DNA from: an uncultured Acidimicrobiaceae bacterium
Lineage (GTDB): Bacteria > Actinomycetota > Acidimicrobiia > Spongiisociales > UBA5794
Length of the DNA stretch: 44,262 nt
NCBI GenBank assembly: GCA_947258375.1
Contig: CAMYIJ010000018.1
Span: 1 to 44,262, forward strand
Reading direction: 5' to 3'
In this document: positions 31,626-41,223 of the stretch, piece after piece
Numbering within the stretch: the stretch's first letter is position 1
Layout of the letters: the number at the start of each line of letters is the position of its first letter
Notes under the pieces: model-generated
Seen by the model: only the letters and a program-made list of their open reading frames with translations
Databases searched by the model: none
What the model was told of the DNA's origin: nothing
Translations under genes and position numbers: made by a program

Positions 31626-32744
31626 TCAGTAGGGTCGCCGCATCACCGACATCGATGAAGAGCTGTCACGAGACAGGTACCCATTGGCGCCGCTGAAGTC
31701 GTACTCGACTGTGGCGCTGCTGACGCCTCCCACGACGGTCGCATTGCGACTCGTGCTGACACTCTGATAGCGGCCGCGCCATCCCTCGCTGGATGACCGG
31801 TCGGTGTAGCGGTACTTGTAGGCCGAGCCCGTACCGGTCCATTCGATGTCAACCAAGGCAGCCTCCGGCCCAATCTCGGTACATACCGTGACATACCAGT
31901 AATTGCCATCACCATCGGGTTCGCTTGGGCTTTGGGTGCAAGTCTCTCCCCACAGCGTGAACTCGGCCGTCACGTTGCCCGACCGGAGTTGGCTGTTCAC
32001 GTGAAGCGCGCCGGGCGCGAGCTCCATGTTGCCGTACACGTTTGTCCACGTGCTCTCCTCGGTCGCAGGGTTGTAGCTGTTCTCATAGGCGTAGAACCAG
32101 AGGTACGCAGACTGATAGCGCTCACCGTGGAAGTACTTCTCCTGTGACTCGCTCACGCCCAGGTCGGCGTACGAATATGTTTCCGTTGCCTCGTCATAGT
32201 GGTCCATGTATGCACTCGCCGACTTGCCGGAGTAGTTCGACTTGTAGATCTCGGGTTTGCCGGTCGCCTTGGGGGCCTTCTCAATGGTGAGATGCAAGGT
32301 CGATCCCTCCCAGATCGAGTCGAAAGCTCCAACCTGGACGAAGTACGCGACACCTGCCTCGGCCGTGAACCTGACCGCCGATTGCAGCGAGTCGTACGTG
32401 TCGTCGACGCACGCGACCATGCTCAGGTCGGACAGGCTGCTACCCGTCCACACCGCGATTGCAGTGTCGTAGTCCGATCCCTCGGAGTTGACGAAGACAT
32501 CCGTGCCTCTGTCCAGGTTGACGGCGTACCACACCGTATTGGCGAACGGCGCACAGGTGTATAACTCCTCCCCCGTCTCAACAGAAGCCTCGGATACATC
32601 GACAACGTCCTCGAATGGGACCGCCGTCACCGGCGTCGCCTCGGCGAACGAGTCATTTCCCGGAGCCGCCGCGTAGGCAGCAGCCGCCGGCAGTAGGGCA
32701 AACAGCATTGCTGCCACAGCAACGCCGGCCAAACGATCTCTCAT
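31626..32744 (-). CDS. Secreted protein with PPC-like beta-sandwich domain
   Basis: This 372-residue protein begins with a clear signal peptide (MRDRLAGVAVAAMLFALLPA, cleavage near AYA-AAPGND). The mature N-terminus GNDSFAEATPVTAVPF, then TVWYAVNLDRGTDVFVNSEG, SDYDTAIAVWTG and YFVQVGAF, matches the pre-peptidase C-terminal (PPC)-like domain common in secreted proteins. The C-terminal half is rich in Tyr, Ser and Thr and beta-strands and is not recognised. ATG at 32744 follows GGAGGGG about 5 bases upstream. No anchor motif is seen. Confidence 0.85.
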   Translation of the reverse strand: MRDRLAGVAVAAMLFALLPAAAAYAAAPGNDSFAEATPVTAVPFEDVVDVSEASVETGEELYTCAPFANTVWYAVNLDRGTDVFVNSEGSDYDTAIAVWTGSSLSDLSMVACVDDTYDSLQSAVRFTAEAGVAYFVQVGAFDSIWEGSTLHLTIEKAPKATGKPEIYKSNYSGKSASAYMDHYDEATETYSYADLGVSESQEKYFHGERYQSAYLWFYAYENSYNPATEESTWTNVYGNMELAPGALHVNSQLRSGNVTAEFTLWGETCTQSPSEPDGDGNYWYVTVCTEIGPEAALVDIEWTGTGSAYKYRYTDRSSSEGWRGRYQSVSTSRNATVVGGVSSATVEYDFSGANGYLSRDSSSSMSVMRRPY

Positions 32745-33068
32745 GATTCCCCTCCTCGAGTCGGGCGACCGATTCGGGTGCAACGGGTACGGCGAACGCC
32801 TGAAGATGGCCGTCGTCCCGTCGGCCTCCCCTTGTGGGCATGTAGCCCCTGTAGTCCCGAGCGTACGCAGCGATTGGCCGAAATGGGGGCGATTTCCAAA
32901 CGACTACGCACCGCGGTCGACCGATATCACGGAACTGTGTGGTGGAATCCCCAGTCTGGAGGGAACCCCCTCGCATCGTGTGGTGCGAATCCGCCGTCCG
33001 GGTCTCGTCTGTTGTGCACACAGACGGGCTATTCCGGCTTGGATGCACAACAGACGGCCGGATTCACT
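32745..33068. other. Intergenic region with a 13-bp inverted repeat
   Basis: This 324-base gap separates the minus-strand EamA gene (upstream) from the secreted-protein gene. CGTCTGTTGTGCA at 33006-33018 and TGCACAACAGACG at 33044-33056 form a perfect 13-bp inverted repeat with a 25-base spacer; a third half-site, ACAGACG, overlaps at about 33019-33025. It lies 12 bases beyond the EamA stop. It could be the EamA terminator (no T-tract) or a regulator site. The rest of the gap should contain the secreted gene's promoter, and I see no gene in it. Confidence 0.5.
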
Positions 33069-33971
33069 TCAAATCACGATGAGTGCAGTGCCGACGGCGG
33101 CCAGCACCGCTCCCAGCCAGGCTCCGGCGGCGGGGCGTTCCCGGGTCACCAGCCAGATGAGGGGGAGCTGGAGGGCCGGCGAGGTTGATACCAGGACGCT
33201 GACGACGCCGGGGTCGCCGCCGCTGAGCGCGACCAGGACAAGCGTCTTGCCGATGACCATTCCGATTGTGCCGGATAGGATCAGGATTCCCCAGGTCTTG
33301 AGCGGTATGCGGCCCGGGTGCGTGACGACCGCCCGCTTCTCGAAGTAGCCGCGGAGGGCCAGCAGCGCCAGGAGGCCGACGATGGCCCGAACCGCAGCCC
33401 CGGCCCACGTGCTGACGGAATCATCGAACACAGGGTCGGCGACGAGCACACCGACCGCCTGGCCGAGGGCTCCGAGCAAACCGAAGCTGACGCCGATCCA
33501 GAGCTTGCCCCGGATCTCCTCCCAGTGGTGGCTCTGGCCGGGACGGGTGCCGAAGGCGATGGCGAACGTGACCCCGATCATGATCAAGACAGTTCCTATG
33601 AGCGCCGGCATCGAGAAGCGCTCGCCGTAGAAGATGGCGCTGAGGACGGCCGCCATCGGGGCGTTGGTGGCAAACAGGATCCCGGTGCGGCGCGGTCCCA
33701 GGTTGGCGAAGGCGGTGAACAGCGCGGCGTCGCCGAGAGCGAGACCGAGGACCCCGGAGAGGCCCAGCAGAGCAACATCACCGCCGTCGAGCGTGCTCCA
33801 CCCGCCGGCGATGGTCGCGATCACCACAAGTGCGAACGTGACCCAGTACATCCGCACCCGGGCAATGCGCGGGCCGCCGAGCAACTTGGTGGGGCCGGCG
33901 ATGATCAGTCCGCCGATCGCCCAGGAGATGGCGGCTCCCAGCGCGGCGGCTTCAAAGCTGAGAGAGGTCAC
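33069..33971 (-). CDS. EamA-family drug/metabolite transporter
   Basis: About 300 residues with ten membrane segments in two EamA repeats. Typical helix-loop patterns are seen, such as AAALGAAISWAIGGLIIAG, LGDAALFTAFANLGPRRTGI and a second-half repeat ending GVVSVLVSTSPALQLPLIWLVTRERPAAGAWLGA. EamA proteins move small metabolites or amino acids. GTG at 33971 was chosen because translation from it starts just before helix 1; an upstream frame exists to 34076 but has no support. The substrate cannot be told. Divergent from the large secreted protein. Confidence 0.85.
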   Translation of the reverse strand: MTSLSFEAAALGAAISWAIGGLIIAGPTKLLGGPRIARVRMYWVTFALVVIATIAGGWSTLDGGDVALLGLSGVLGLALGDAALFTAFANLGPRRTGILFATNAPMAAVLSAIFYGERFSMPALIGTVLIMIGVTFAIAFGTRPGQSHHWEEIRGKLWIGVSFGLLGALGQAVGVLVADPVFDDSVSTWAGAAVRAIVGLLALLALRGYFEKRAVVTHPGRIPLKTWGILILSGTIGMVIGKTLVLVALSGGDPGVVSVLVSTSPALQLPLIWLVTRERPAAGAWLGAVLAAVGTALIVI

Positions 33972-34207
33972 TGTGCGCAGCCCGGAGATGTCAGGCTGAG
34001 AAATGTCATGCTGCGGCGTTCTCAGCTTTCGACGGGCGCGGGAACAACAGGCGTCGAGGCTAGCGGTGGTGAGCACGCAGCCAGTCGCTGCGACCGGCTC
34101 CGCACGTGCGGCCGCGAACCGGGCCTCCGGACCGTCCTGTCCCTCTTCGTCAATCCGCGCATCAGCGGCTAGTAGGGTCAGGCCACGCGCTACATATGGG
34201 GGATCCT
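33972..34207. promoter_or_regulatory. Divergent promoter region with an 8-bp inverted repeat
   Basis: The 236-base gap between the EamA gene (minus) and the large secreted protein (plus). GCTGAGAA at 33995-34002 and TTCTCAGC at 34019-34026 form a perfect inverted repeat with a 16-base spacer, close to the EamA start. ATGTCA occurs twice (33988 and 34003). Possible operator or leader hairpin; weak evidence. Confidence 0.3.
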
Positions 34208-37200
34208 ATGCTCGCCGCTCGCTACCGCTCGCTCGCGGGACGCCCGCTCGCTGTGCTCGCAGCTCTCTCGATGATCGCTACGAGCCTGATGCTCCTGGCG
34301 GCGGAACCGGCCTCGGCCGTCTCCTTCGTCGTCAACAGCACCGCCGACGCGCCGGATGCCAATCCTGGAGACGGCATTTGTGCGACCGGCGGCGGCCAGT
34401 GCACGTTGCGGGCTGCTATCGAGGAGACCAACGCCGTTGCGGGAATGGACCTCGTCGAGGTGCCCGCGGGTACCTACCTGCTGGACGGCCAACTCATCAT
34501 CGAGGACAGTCTCTTCCTCACCGGGTCCGGTGCCGGCGCGACCATCCTCGACGGTCAGGGCTCGACCGAAGTCCTGCGGACCAAGACGGTCGAGACTCTG
34601 GTCTGTGACGCCGCCAAGGACAGGATTGCCAGCTACGACCGCAACGGGCAGCGCAATCCGAGCTACACGGCAGTCGGCAGCGGCGGTCTGGACTTGCCGC
34701 AGGCGATGACCGAGTCGAGCAGCGGCAAGGGGTTCGACGTCTTCGTCGCCGGTTTCACCAGCGGTATCCACCGCTACGACGCGCAGACCGGTTCTCCCAA
34801 GGGTGTCCTTGTCGGCCCCAACGGTGGGGGCAGCCCGCTCGGCGCCACCGACCTCATCTTCGCTCCGGGGAGCGTTGCGGACGGCGGACTGCTGGTCACG
34901 AGCTTCCAGCCGGGAGGCGGGATTCGCCGGTTCAACTCCGGCACAGGCGCATACATCGACGACTTCATACCGGCCGGCAGCGGGGGCCTGGCTTTCCCCA
35001 ACTCGATCGCGATCGAGGGTGGCGACATCTACGTGACAAGCACCGGGACCGACGAGGTGCTGCGCTACGACGGCACCACCGGCGCCTTCGTTGACGACTT
35101 CGTGTCGGCGTTCTCGGGGGGCCTGAGCACTCCGCGCAACCTGCTGTTCCACGACGGTTCGTTGTATGTCGCCAGCGAGGACAACAACAAGGTGCTCCGC
35201 TACAACGGCGCAACCGGCGCCTTCATCGAGACGTTCGTCGACTCCGGCAGCGGCGGGCTCGACGGTCCGCTCACGATGGACTTCGGCCCTGACGGCAACT
35301 TCTACGTGCTCAGCAAGAACACCGACCAGATCCTCCGCTACGACGGATCGACGGGCGACTTCATCGGTGTCTTCATCGAGGACGGCGACGTATTCCTCGA
35401 CTCGCCTTCCTGTTTCATGTTCCGCGACTTCTTCGGCGACGGGCCCATCGTCAACATCTCCGGCGTGACTCTGACCAACGGGCAGACGGTGCAGGCCGGC
35501 GGTCCCACCTCCGGCCTGATGGTCGACCGCGGATCGGCCGTCTCAGTGTCCGACTCGAGAATCCGCAACAACACCTCATCGTCATTCGGCGGCGGCGTCC
35601 AGAACTGGGGCATCCTCACGCTGCGCCGCGTCGAAGTGACCGGCAATGCGTTGCCCGAGGGTGGTGGCGGCCAGACCTCTCAAGGCGGCGGCATCTTCAA
35701 CAGCGGGAATCTCGACATCGAGGACAGCCTGATCTACGACAACTACGCCACGAGAGGGGGTGGGATCTCCAACGTCAACGACGGGAGCATCGATCTGATC
35801 AACAGTACGGTTTCGGGGAATCGGGCCAATGGCGCCGGCGGCGGGATCCGCAACGTCGGCGACGCCCGGATCGACATCACCTTCTCGACCATCACCGGCA
35901 ACCGCGCCAACGAACCGGGAGGTGCCGGTGAGCCCGATCGGTTGGGAGGCGGCATCTTCAACAAGGCGCCGGCCATCGTGCAGATGGGCAATTCGATACT
36001 GGCCGAAAACGAGGACAATCGATTCGCCGGCCACGCCGATTCCTCGCCCGACTGCTACAACCTGGTGCTCTTCGATCTGGACCTGCAGCCCGACAACATC
36101 ATCGGTGTCGTCAACGGCAATTGTGTGCTGCCGGCCGCTGCCGGGCTCCAGTCCGGCACAGACGGTGCACCGCTCGATCCGCAGCTCGCCTCGCTGGCCT
36201 TCAACGGGGCGGCGACGCGCACTCATCGGCTTCTTCCCGGTAGCCCCGCGATCGACGCGAATCTCGGCGGCAGCTCGTCGACTTTCTACGACTGCGACGA
36301 CCATGATCAGCGCCAGCAGCCACGACCCATCGATGGCAACATCGACGGATTCGAGATTTGCGATCTCGGCGCCTACGAGTACCAGCCGCCAAACGACGGC
36401 GATGGACTATCGCCGGCTGTTGAGGATCTGGCGCCGAACGGCGGAGACGGCAACTCGGATGGAATCCCCGACCGGCTACAGCCGTCGGTGGCTTCGCTCC
36501 CCAACGCCGCCGAGGGCGAGTACGTGACCCTGGTCGCCTCGGAAGGGTCGGTCCTGTCGGATGTGGCCGCAGTCGCCGACCCATCTGGCGGCAGCCTGCC
36601 GCCGATGGTGCTGTTCCCGATCGGCAACTTCAGCTTCGAGGTCACCGCCAACCCGACGGCGACGGTGGAACTGCTCCTGCCCGCCGGCGTCACCGTCGAC
36701 GACTACTACAAGTTCGGAGGCGAGCCGGGAGACCCGACCGATCATTGGTATCTCTTCGCCAACGACGGGACAACCGGAGCGATCATCCTCCCCACCAAGG
36801 TCGTGCTGAAGTTCGTCGACGGTGATCGGGGCGACGACGACCTGACGGTCAACGGCGTCGTCATCGAGCCAGGCGGCCCCACCGTGCCCGACACCGATGA
36901 GGACGGACTCTCCGACGACGACGAGGTCAACGTCTACGGCACCGATCCGCTCGACTCCGATACAGATGATGACGGGCTCGAGGACGGAGCCGAGGTGCTG
37001 ACGTATGGCACCGACCCGCTCGATCCGGACTCCGACGATGATGGACTCCTCGACGGGCTCGAAGTCGCTGCCGGCGTTGATCCACTGGATGACGACTCCG
37101 ACGACGACGGTGTCGCCGACGGTCTCGATGTCGATGTTGTGCGAGGTGTCGTCGAGTCGCTCGACGATGAGGCCTTCAAGGCACCGGGGCATCGCAAGGC

Positions 37201-37402
37201 CATCGAGGCCCGCCTCGAGTCGATCGAAAAGAAGATCGCCAAGGGCAAGTTTGCCGTAGCGCGGCGCCAGCTGGTCAGGCTGCGGGCCCACGTCAACGGC
37301 TGTGGCGCTACCCCGGATCGCAACGACTGGATACACGATTGTGCGGCACAAATCCTGGTCCATGCGCTGGTCGACTCGATGCTCGACAACGTCGGCGGCT
37401 AA
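34208..37402 (+). CDS. Large secreted CSLREA/beta-helix protein with inserted beta-propeller
   Basis: This 1064-residue protein has a signal peptide (residues 1-38), then a CSLREA-type domain (FVVNSTADAPDANPGDG, CTLRAAIEETNA), then the first turns of a right-handed beta-helix. At about 126 an NHL-like beta-propeller of some 285 residues interrupts it, with repeats such as VLRYDGTTGAFVDDFV. The helix resumes at ISGVTLTNGQTV and runs to about 690. Choice-of-anchor Q (DANLGGSSST, CDLGAYEY) and choice-of-anchor U (YYKFGGEPGDP) domains follow, then three to four TSP3-like Ca2+ repeats (DTDEDGLSDDDEVN). The tail has a short coiled-coil. ATG at 34208 has GGGGGA upstream. No LPXTG is seen. Likely an extracellular adhesin or matrix protein. 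Confidence 0.87.
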   Translation: MLAARYRSLAGRPLAVLAALSMIATSLMLLAAEPASAVSFVVNSTADAPDANPGDGICATGGGQCTLRAAIEETNAVAGMDLVEVPAGTYLLDGQLIIEDSLFLTGSGAGATILDGQGSTEVLRTKTVETLVCDAAKDRIASYDRNGQRNPSYTAVGSGGLDLPQAMTESSSGKGFDVFVAGFTSGIHRYDAQTGSPKGVLVGPNGGGSPLGATDLIFAPGSVADGGLLVTSFQPGGGIRRFNSGTGAYIDDFIPAGSGGLAFPNSIAIEGGDIYVTSTGTDEVLRYDGTTGAFVDDFVSAFSGGLSTPRNLLFHDGSLYVASEDNNKVLRYNGATGAFIETFVDSGSGGLDGPLTMDFGPDGNFYVLSKNTDQILRYDGSTGDFIGVFIEDGDVFLDSPSCFMFRDFFGDGPIVNISGVTLTNGQTVQAGGPTSGLMVDRGSAVSVSDSRIRNNTSSSFGGGVQNWGILTLRRVEVTGNALPEGGGGQTSQGGGIFNSGNLDIEDSLIYDNYATRGGGISNVNDGSIDLINSTVSGNRANGAGGGIRNVGDARIDITFSTITGNRANEPGGAGEPDRLGGGIFNKAPAIVQMGNSILAENEDNRFAGHADSSPDCYNLVLFDLDLQPDNIIGVVNGNCVLPAAAGLQSGTDGAPLDPQLASLAFNGAATRTHRLLPGSPAIDANLGGSSSTFYDCDDHDQRQQPRPIDGNIDGFEICDLGAYEYQPPNDGDGLSPAVEDLAPNGGDGNSDGIPDRLQPSVASLPNAAEGEYVTLVASEGSVLSDVAAVADPSGGSLPPMVLFPIGNFSFEVTANPTATVELLLPAGVTVDDYYKFGGEPGDPTDHWYLFANDGTTGAIILPTKVVLKFVDGDRGDDDLTVNGVVIEPGGPTVPDTDEDGLSDDDEVNVYGTDPLDSDTDDDGLEDGAEVLTYGTDPLDPDSDDDGLLDGLEVAAGVDPLDDDSDDDGVADGLDVDVVRGVVESLDDEAFKAPGHRKAIEARLESIEKKIAKGKFAVARRQLVRLRAHVNGCGATPDRNDWIHDCAAQILVHALVDSMLDNVGG

Positions 37403-37414
37403 CGGCTCCCCGCC

Positions 37415-39097
37415 CTAGCTCGCCGGCGGCACTTTGACCGGGTCCTCCCTGTCGAGGGGGATGGAGCCGTCGCTGGCGTGGAGGTCGTCGTGGACCGCCA
37501 GCAGCTGATCCCATTCGGGCACTCGCTCGGGATCGACCGACACGGCGACGAGGTGCCGGGTCTGCGGGCGGCCTGTTTGATCGAACTGGCTCGCGCGACG
37601 GATCACGTCGACCGCTTCCGCGTCGATACGGTGATGCTGGCGGATATGGTCTTCCCAAGAGGACAGCAGCATGAACTCCGACATGCGATGGGGGTCCTCG
37701 GCGTTGCGGTAGAGCGTCCACTCGTACGCCCCGGTGCGCAGCCGGGCGCGGCGTAGCTCGTTCATCGTGGCGAGGAAGTCGGCGAGTTCGGCGTGGCGGA
37801 TGACCCAAGTGTTGATGATCATCACCGGGCCGCCCTGGTGGTGTTCGGCGTGCGGCTGGGTCACCCAGTCTTCCGGCGGCTCCCCGGGCACGCTGTCGCC
37901 GAGTGCGGGAACTCCGATGCGGGTGAATGTCAGGCCGAGGATCACAGTGCCGACCGACATCACGGCGATCGATTCGGCGGCGCCGATGACATTGCCAAGG
38001 GCGCCCCCAATGATCGAACCGATGGGAAGGAAGCCGACGAAGGCCAGTGAGTAGAGGCTCATGGCGCGGCCCCTCACCCACTGCGGGCTCATCAACTGCA
38101 CGGTGGCGTTGAGGGTGGCCAGCGACCACACCCAGCAGACGCCGGCGAGTAAGAGCGCTGCCGCCGTGACGGGGATCAGCCGGGAGAGCCCGGTGATTAT
38201 CCCGGCCACTCCGAATACGGCAATCGACAGCGGCACCATGGCGGAGCCGAGGCGATCGAGCCCAATGGGACGGGTGAACGCACCGATGAGGGCTCCGACT
38301 CCCATGGCGCCAAGGAGGAAGCCGAAAGTCGTGGCGTTCGAGTTGAGGGCATCCTTGGTGACGTTGGGCAGCAGCGACTGCACCGCAGCGCTGGTGACGG
38401 CGAAGCCGGCGGCGATTCCGAGCAACTTGCGGAACTGCAGCGTGTAGCGCGCGTATCGGAGTCCGACGGCGATCGCGCTTCCAACGGGCTCATCGCCGAG
38501 GTCGCCGGGGTCCGCGGGTCGGAAGGTCGCGACAACCGCGATCACACCCACGAAGGAAACTGCATTGAGCGCAAAGGCGAGGCCGGGCCCGCGGGTGGCG
38601 ACGAGCACCCCGCCGAGGGCGGGGCCCACGGCGCGAGCAACGTTGAACGCCGCTGAGTTGAGTGCGACCGCGTCGGCCACCAGACCGCGCGGCACCAGGT
38701 CGGGGACCATTGCCTGCCACGCCGGCATGTTGAGAGCCAGCCCGACTCCCAGGAGCAAACCGAGCCCCAGCAGCAACCCCGGGCTGATGATCTCGAGATA
38801 CCAGAAGACGGCCATCGCCACCGCGGCGGCTCCCATGATCGACTGAGCAATGATGAGTATCCGGCGCCGGTCTACGAGGTCAGCCATGGCGCCCGCCGGT
38901 AGCGCCAGGAAAAGCAGCGGCAGAGTCGAAGAGGCCGCCATCAACCCGACCCAAAGGGGCGACCCGGTCAGCTCGAGCATGGCCCAGGAGGCGGCAACGG
39001 CGTGGAAGAAGGTCCCGATGTTCGAGAACACGGCCGCCGTCCACAGCGCCCGGAAGTGCCGGATGCGCAGCGGGCCTATGGAGGATTTCATCGTCAT
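37415..39097 (-). CDS. MFS exporter fused to ABM-like domain
   Basis: This 560-residue protein has an MFS core of about 12 membrane helices (residues 10-400) of the MFS_3/enterobactin-exporter type: FRALWTAAVFSNIGTFFHAV, LPLLFLALPAGAMADLVDRR and NVARAVGPALGGVL. A C-terminal soluble part from about 425 (VMIINTWVIRHAELADFLATM, GAYEWTLYRNAEDPHRMSEF) resembles an antibiotic-biosynthesis monooxygenase-like (ferredoxin-like) domain and is a known variant of the family. Starts at ATG 39097 or 39091. It follows the metallophosphoesterase gene on the same strand (57-base gap), so they may be cotranscribed. The substrate is unknown. Confidence 0.88.
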   Translation of the reverse strand: MTMKSSIGPLRIRHFRALWTAAVFSNIGTFFHAVAASWAMLELTGSPLWVGLMAASSTLPLLFLALPAGAMADLVDRRRILIIAQSIMGAAAVAMAVFWYLEIISPGLLLGLGLLLGVGLALNMPAWQAMVPDLVPRGLVADAVALNSAAFNVARAVGPALGGVLVATRGPGLAFALNAVSFVGVIAVVATFRPADPGDLGDEPVGSAIAVGLRYARYTLQFRKLLGIAAGFAVTSAAVQSLLPNVTKDALNSNATTFGFLLGAMGVGALIGAFTRPIGLDRLGSAMVPLSIAVFGVAGIITGLSRLIPVTAAALLLAGVCWVWSLATLNATVQLMSPQWVRGRAMSLYSLAFVGFLPIGSIIGGALGNVIGAAESIAVMSVGTVILGLTFTRIGVPALGDSVPGEPPEDWVTQPHAEHHQGGPVMIINTWVIRHAELADFLATMNELRRARLRTGAYEWTLYRNAEDPHRMSEFMLLSSWEDHIRQHHRIDAEAVDVIRRASQFDQTGRPQTRHLVAVSVDPERVPEWDQLLAVHDDLHASDGSIPLDREDPVKVPPAS

Positions 39098-39154
39098 GTT
39101 GGTCGGGCCGGTAGGTATGGGCGGGGCCCGTGGATCACGTTAGATGCTCCGCGG

Positions 39155-40906
39155 TCATGCGGATCCGGTCCCGGCAGCTGCGGCAGACGCGATCTCGATG
39201 AGCCGATGCAAGGCCGGGCGGGGGTTGAAGCGGCGGTCGATTAGGCCGTGCCGTGGGTAGTAGCTGCGGTCGTGGTCGACGAAGCCGTCGAGGAACACGG
39301 CAACGTCCGGGTGATCGTGCGCGGCCAGGGCAGCTTCCTCCACACGATCCGCCACCGCCGCGTCGTCGTCGAACGGGATGCTTTCCCCGGCTCGTGGCAG
39401 CTCGACGTTGACGATGGCGCGTCTGGCGCCGGCCTGGGTCCGGTCGGCGGCGGCAGCGATGGCCGGTCCGATCGGCTGGTTCGGAGCCACCCGGAACACG
39501 ACCTCCCCGGTCAACCCGGTGACGTCGGCTTCCAGTAGCTCATCGAGGCTCGCATCCCGGGCCGGATGGAATCCCGATGCGACGAAGTGGTGGACCGCGC
39601 TCTCCGGCGGCCCCAGCGGCATCAGTGGGGCGACCGCCAGCGGAAGCCCGGTCGGTGCCTCGGCCAGCGCGGCCAGAGTCGCGCCTAGGTCTCCAGGCGG
39701 TATGACGATCTCCCATCGAGCCAGCGCGGCGCGAGCCTGCGTCACCCGGGCAACGGTGCGCTCGTCGGGAACACCCGCCGACCGTACGGTGAAGCTCATG
39801 CCGCGACCGTGAAGGTGGCCGAGCCGATCTCGCGCCGCGGCGGTGGCCAGATCTCCCACAGGAATCCGCACCTCGCTGATCCGCGCCTCCCAAAGGGCGG
39901 GGAGCAGGGCATCGTTGCGAATGGTCTTGCGGCGGAACTCGTCGAGCCCGGCAGTCGGGAAATCGACATCGCTCATCCAGCCGTGGCGCAGCGTGACGCC
40001 GACCGGGCTGGTCCAGCCGGGGGCGCAGACCGAGCGCACCCGCGCCGGTGTCGGAGCGCCGACGTCGACGGCACCGTAGGTTCGCACGGGGTTGATGGTG
40101 TGCCCGTCGTCAGTCACATCGACGACGAAGAAGCCCAGCTTGGCGGGATCGTCACGGCCACCCTCGCTCTCGGGAAGGATTGCCGCCAGCTCCGAGTAGT
40201 CGGGACGGACGAACCCGGTCGCCGGCAGGACGTATAGATCCGTTCCCTCGTGATGGTTGTAGAGGAAGTTGTGGACGTGGCCGGAGAACACTGCCTCGAC
40301 CTCGTGATGCACCAGGGTGTCGAGCAACCAGCGGCGGGCCGGTTCCCCGAGATTGTCGTAGTGCTCGTCCTCGGCGGCGTCATGGACAAACGGGGGATAG
40401 TGGGTGAACACGAATATGCGCCGTCCCCGCTCGCGAGCGGCGGCGAGGTCCGCATCGAGCCAAGCTCGCTGGGCAGCTTCGCGTTGCAGCCCGGAATTGA
40501 GCGCCGGCGTATCGAGGATGACGAAGTGGCAATCGCCGTGATCGAAGGATCCGAACGGAGGTCCCCAGTAGCGCTCGAACACCGGGTAGTTGTCCTCGGC
40601 GACTGCGGGCACCGCGACGAGTGCGTTCGGTTTGTCGCCAATGTCGTGGTTGCCGGGGACGTAGTGGATCGGAGCGTTGAGATGCGAGTAGACGTCGGCG
40701 GCGAGCCGCACCGCCGGTTCATGGTCGTCCTCGACGGGCAGCGGATGCACGATGTCGCCGAGATGCACCACAAACTCCGGGTCCAGTCGATTGCACAAAT
40801 CCACCACCCGCCGATTGCGGTCCACCATCAACGCGTTGGACGGGTACGTGGCGACGTCGTCGTCGGGAAACCGGATGTGGGAGTCGGCCACAACGATGAA
40901 TCGCAT
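39155..40906 (-). CDS. Calcineurin-like metallophosphoesterase with C-terminal barrel-like domain
   Basis: This 583-residue protein has all metallophosphoesterase motifs: Asp8/His10 (ADSHIRF), Asp51 (HLGDIVH), Asn86-His87 (GNHDIGD), FTHYPP and GHVHNF, giving a two-metal site. The remaining about 300 residues show alternating strands and helices (VFLDGFVDHDRSYYPR, GLIDRRFNPRPALHRL), a barrel-like region also found in some sugar-active enzymes. It has no signal peptide, so the phosphoester substrate is probably cytoplasmic. ATG at 40906 is the natural start. It could be a nucleotidase or a phosphodiesterase; I cannot choose. Confidence 0.85.
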   Translation of the reverse strand: MRFIVVADSHIRFPDDDVATYPSNALMVDRNRRVVDLCNRLDPEFVVHLGDIVHPLPVEDDHEPAVRLAADVYSHLNAPIHYVPGNHDIGDKPNALVAVPAVAEDNYPVFERYWGPPFGSFDHGDCHFVILDTPALNSGLQREAAQRAWLDADLAAARERGRRIFVFTHYPPFVHDAAEDEHYDNLGEPARRWLLDTLVHHEVEAVFSGHVHNFLYNHHEGTDLYVLPATGFVRPDYSELAAILPESEGGRDDPAKLGFFVVDVTDDGHTINPVRTYGAVDVGAPTPARVRSVCAPGWTSPVGVTLRHGWMSDVDFPTAGLDEFRRKTIRNDALLPALWEARISEVRIPVGDLATAAARDRLGHLHGRGMSFTVRSAGVPDERTVARVTQARAALARWEIVIPPGDLGATLAALAEAPTGLPLAVAPLMPLGPPESAVHHFVASGFHPARDASLDELLEADVTGLTGEVVFRVAPNQPIGPAIAAAADRTQAGARRAIVNVELPRAGESIPFDDDAAVADRVEEAALAAHDHPDVAVFLDGFVDHDRSYYPRHGLIDRRFNPRPALHRLIEIASAAAAGTGSA

Positions 40907-41223
40907 GGCTCCAGGCTACGCCGTGTTGGCCTTGCTTCAACCTCTTGCCAGGTCAGCTGCCGTGCGCGCTCTCCGTGTTCGCGTTCCGCTCCGCCCAAGT
41001 TCCGCTTCGATGGGCAGCTAGCGAGCGGGAAGGGAGTCCAGCGCTGCACGAATCAGACCATTCTTGGCTATGTAGCAGGGTCTCTCTAGGGACCACGTAG
41101 GGACCTACGACTCTTGAATCATCGGGTGGTGGCGGGTGAGACTGGGTGCGTATCGCTCCCGGGAGTGGTTTTTTCGGGAGCACACAAGGGCAACGAGAGA
41201 GCGGGGAGTGATCCTTGCTGGGC
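40907..41223. promoter_or_regulatory. Divergent promoter region of the metallophosphoesterase and the tetraheme gene
   Basis: This 317-base gap contains two direct repeats TAGGGACC (41087-41094 and 41098-41105), 11 bases apart, and a near-palindrome GTAGGGACCTAC overlapping the second. Further down GCTCCCG at 41155-41161 pairs with CGGGAGC at 41175-41181 around a T-rich loop, about 43 bases upstream of the tetraheme ATG, so it would lie in the 5' leader. GGGGAG at 41203-41208 may be the ribosome-binding site. I see no riboswitch signature. All of this is inference. Confidence 0.35.
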
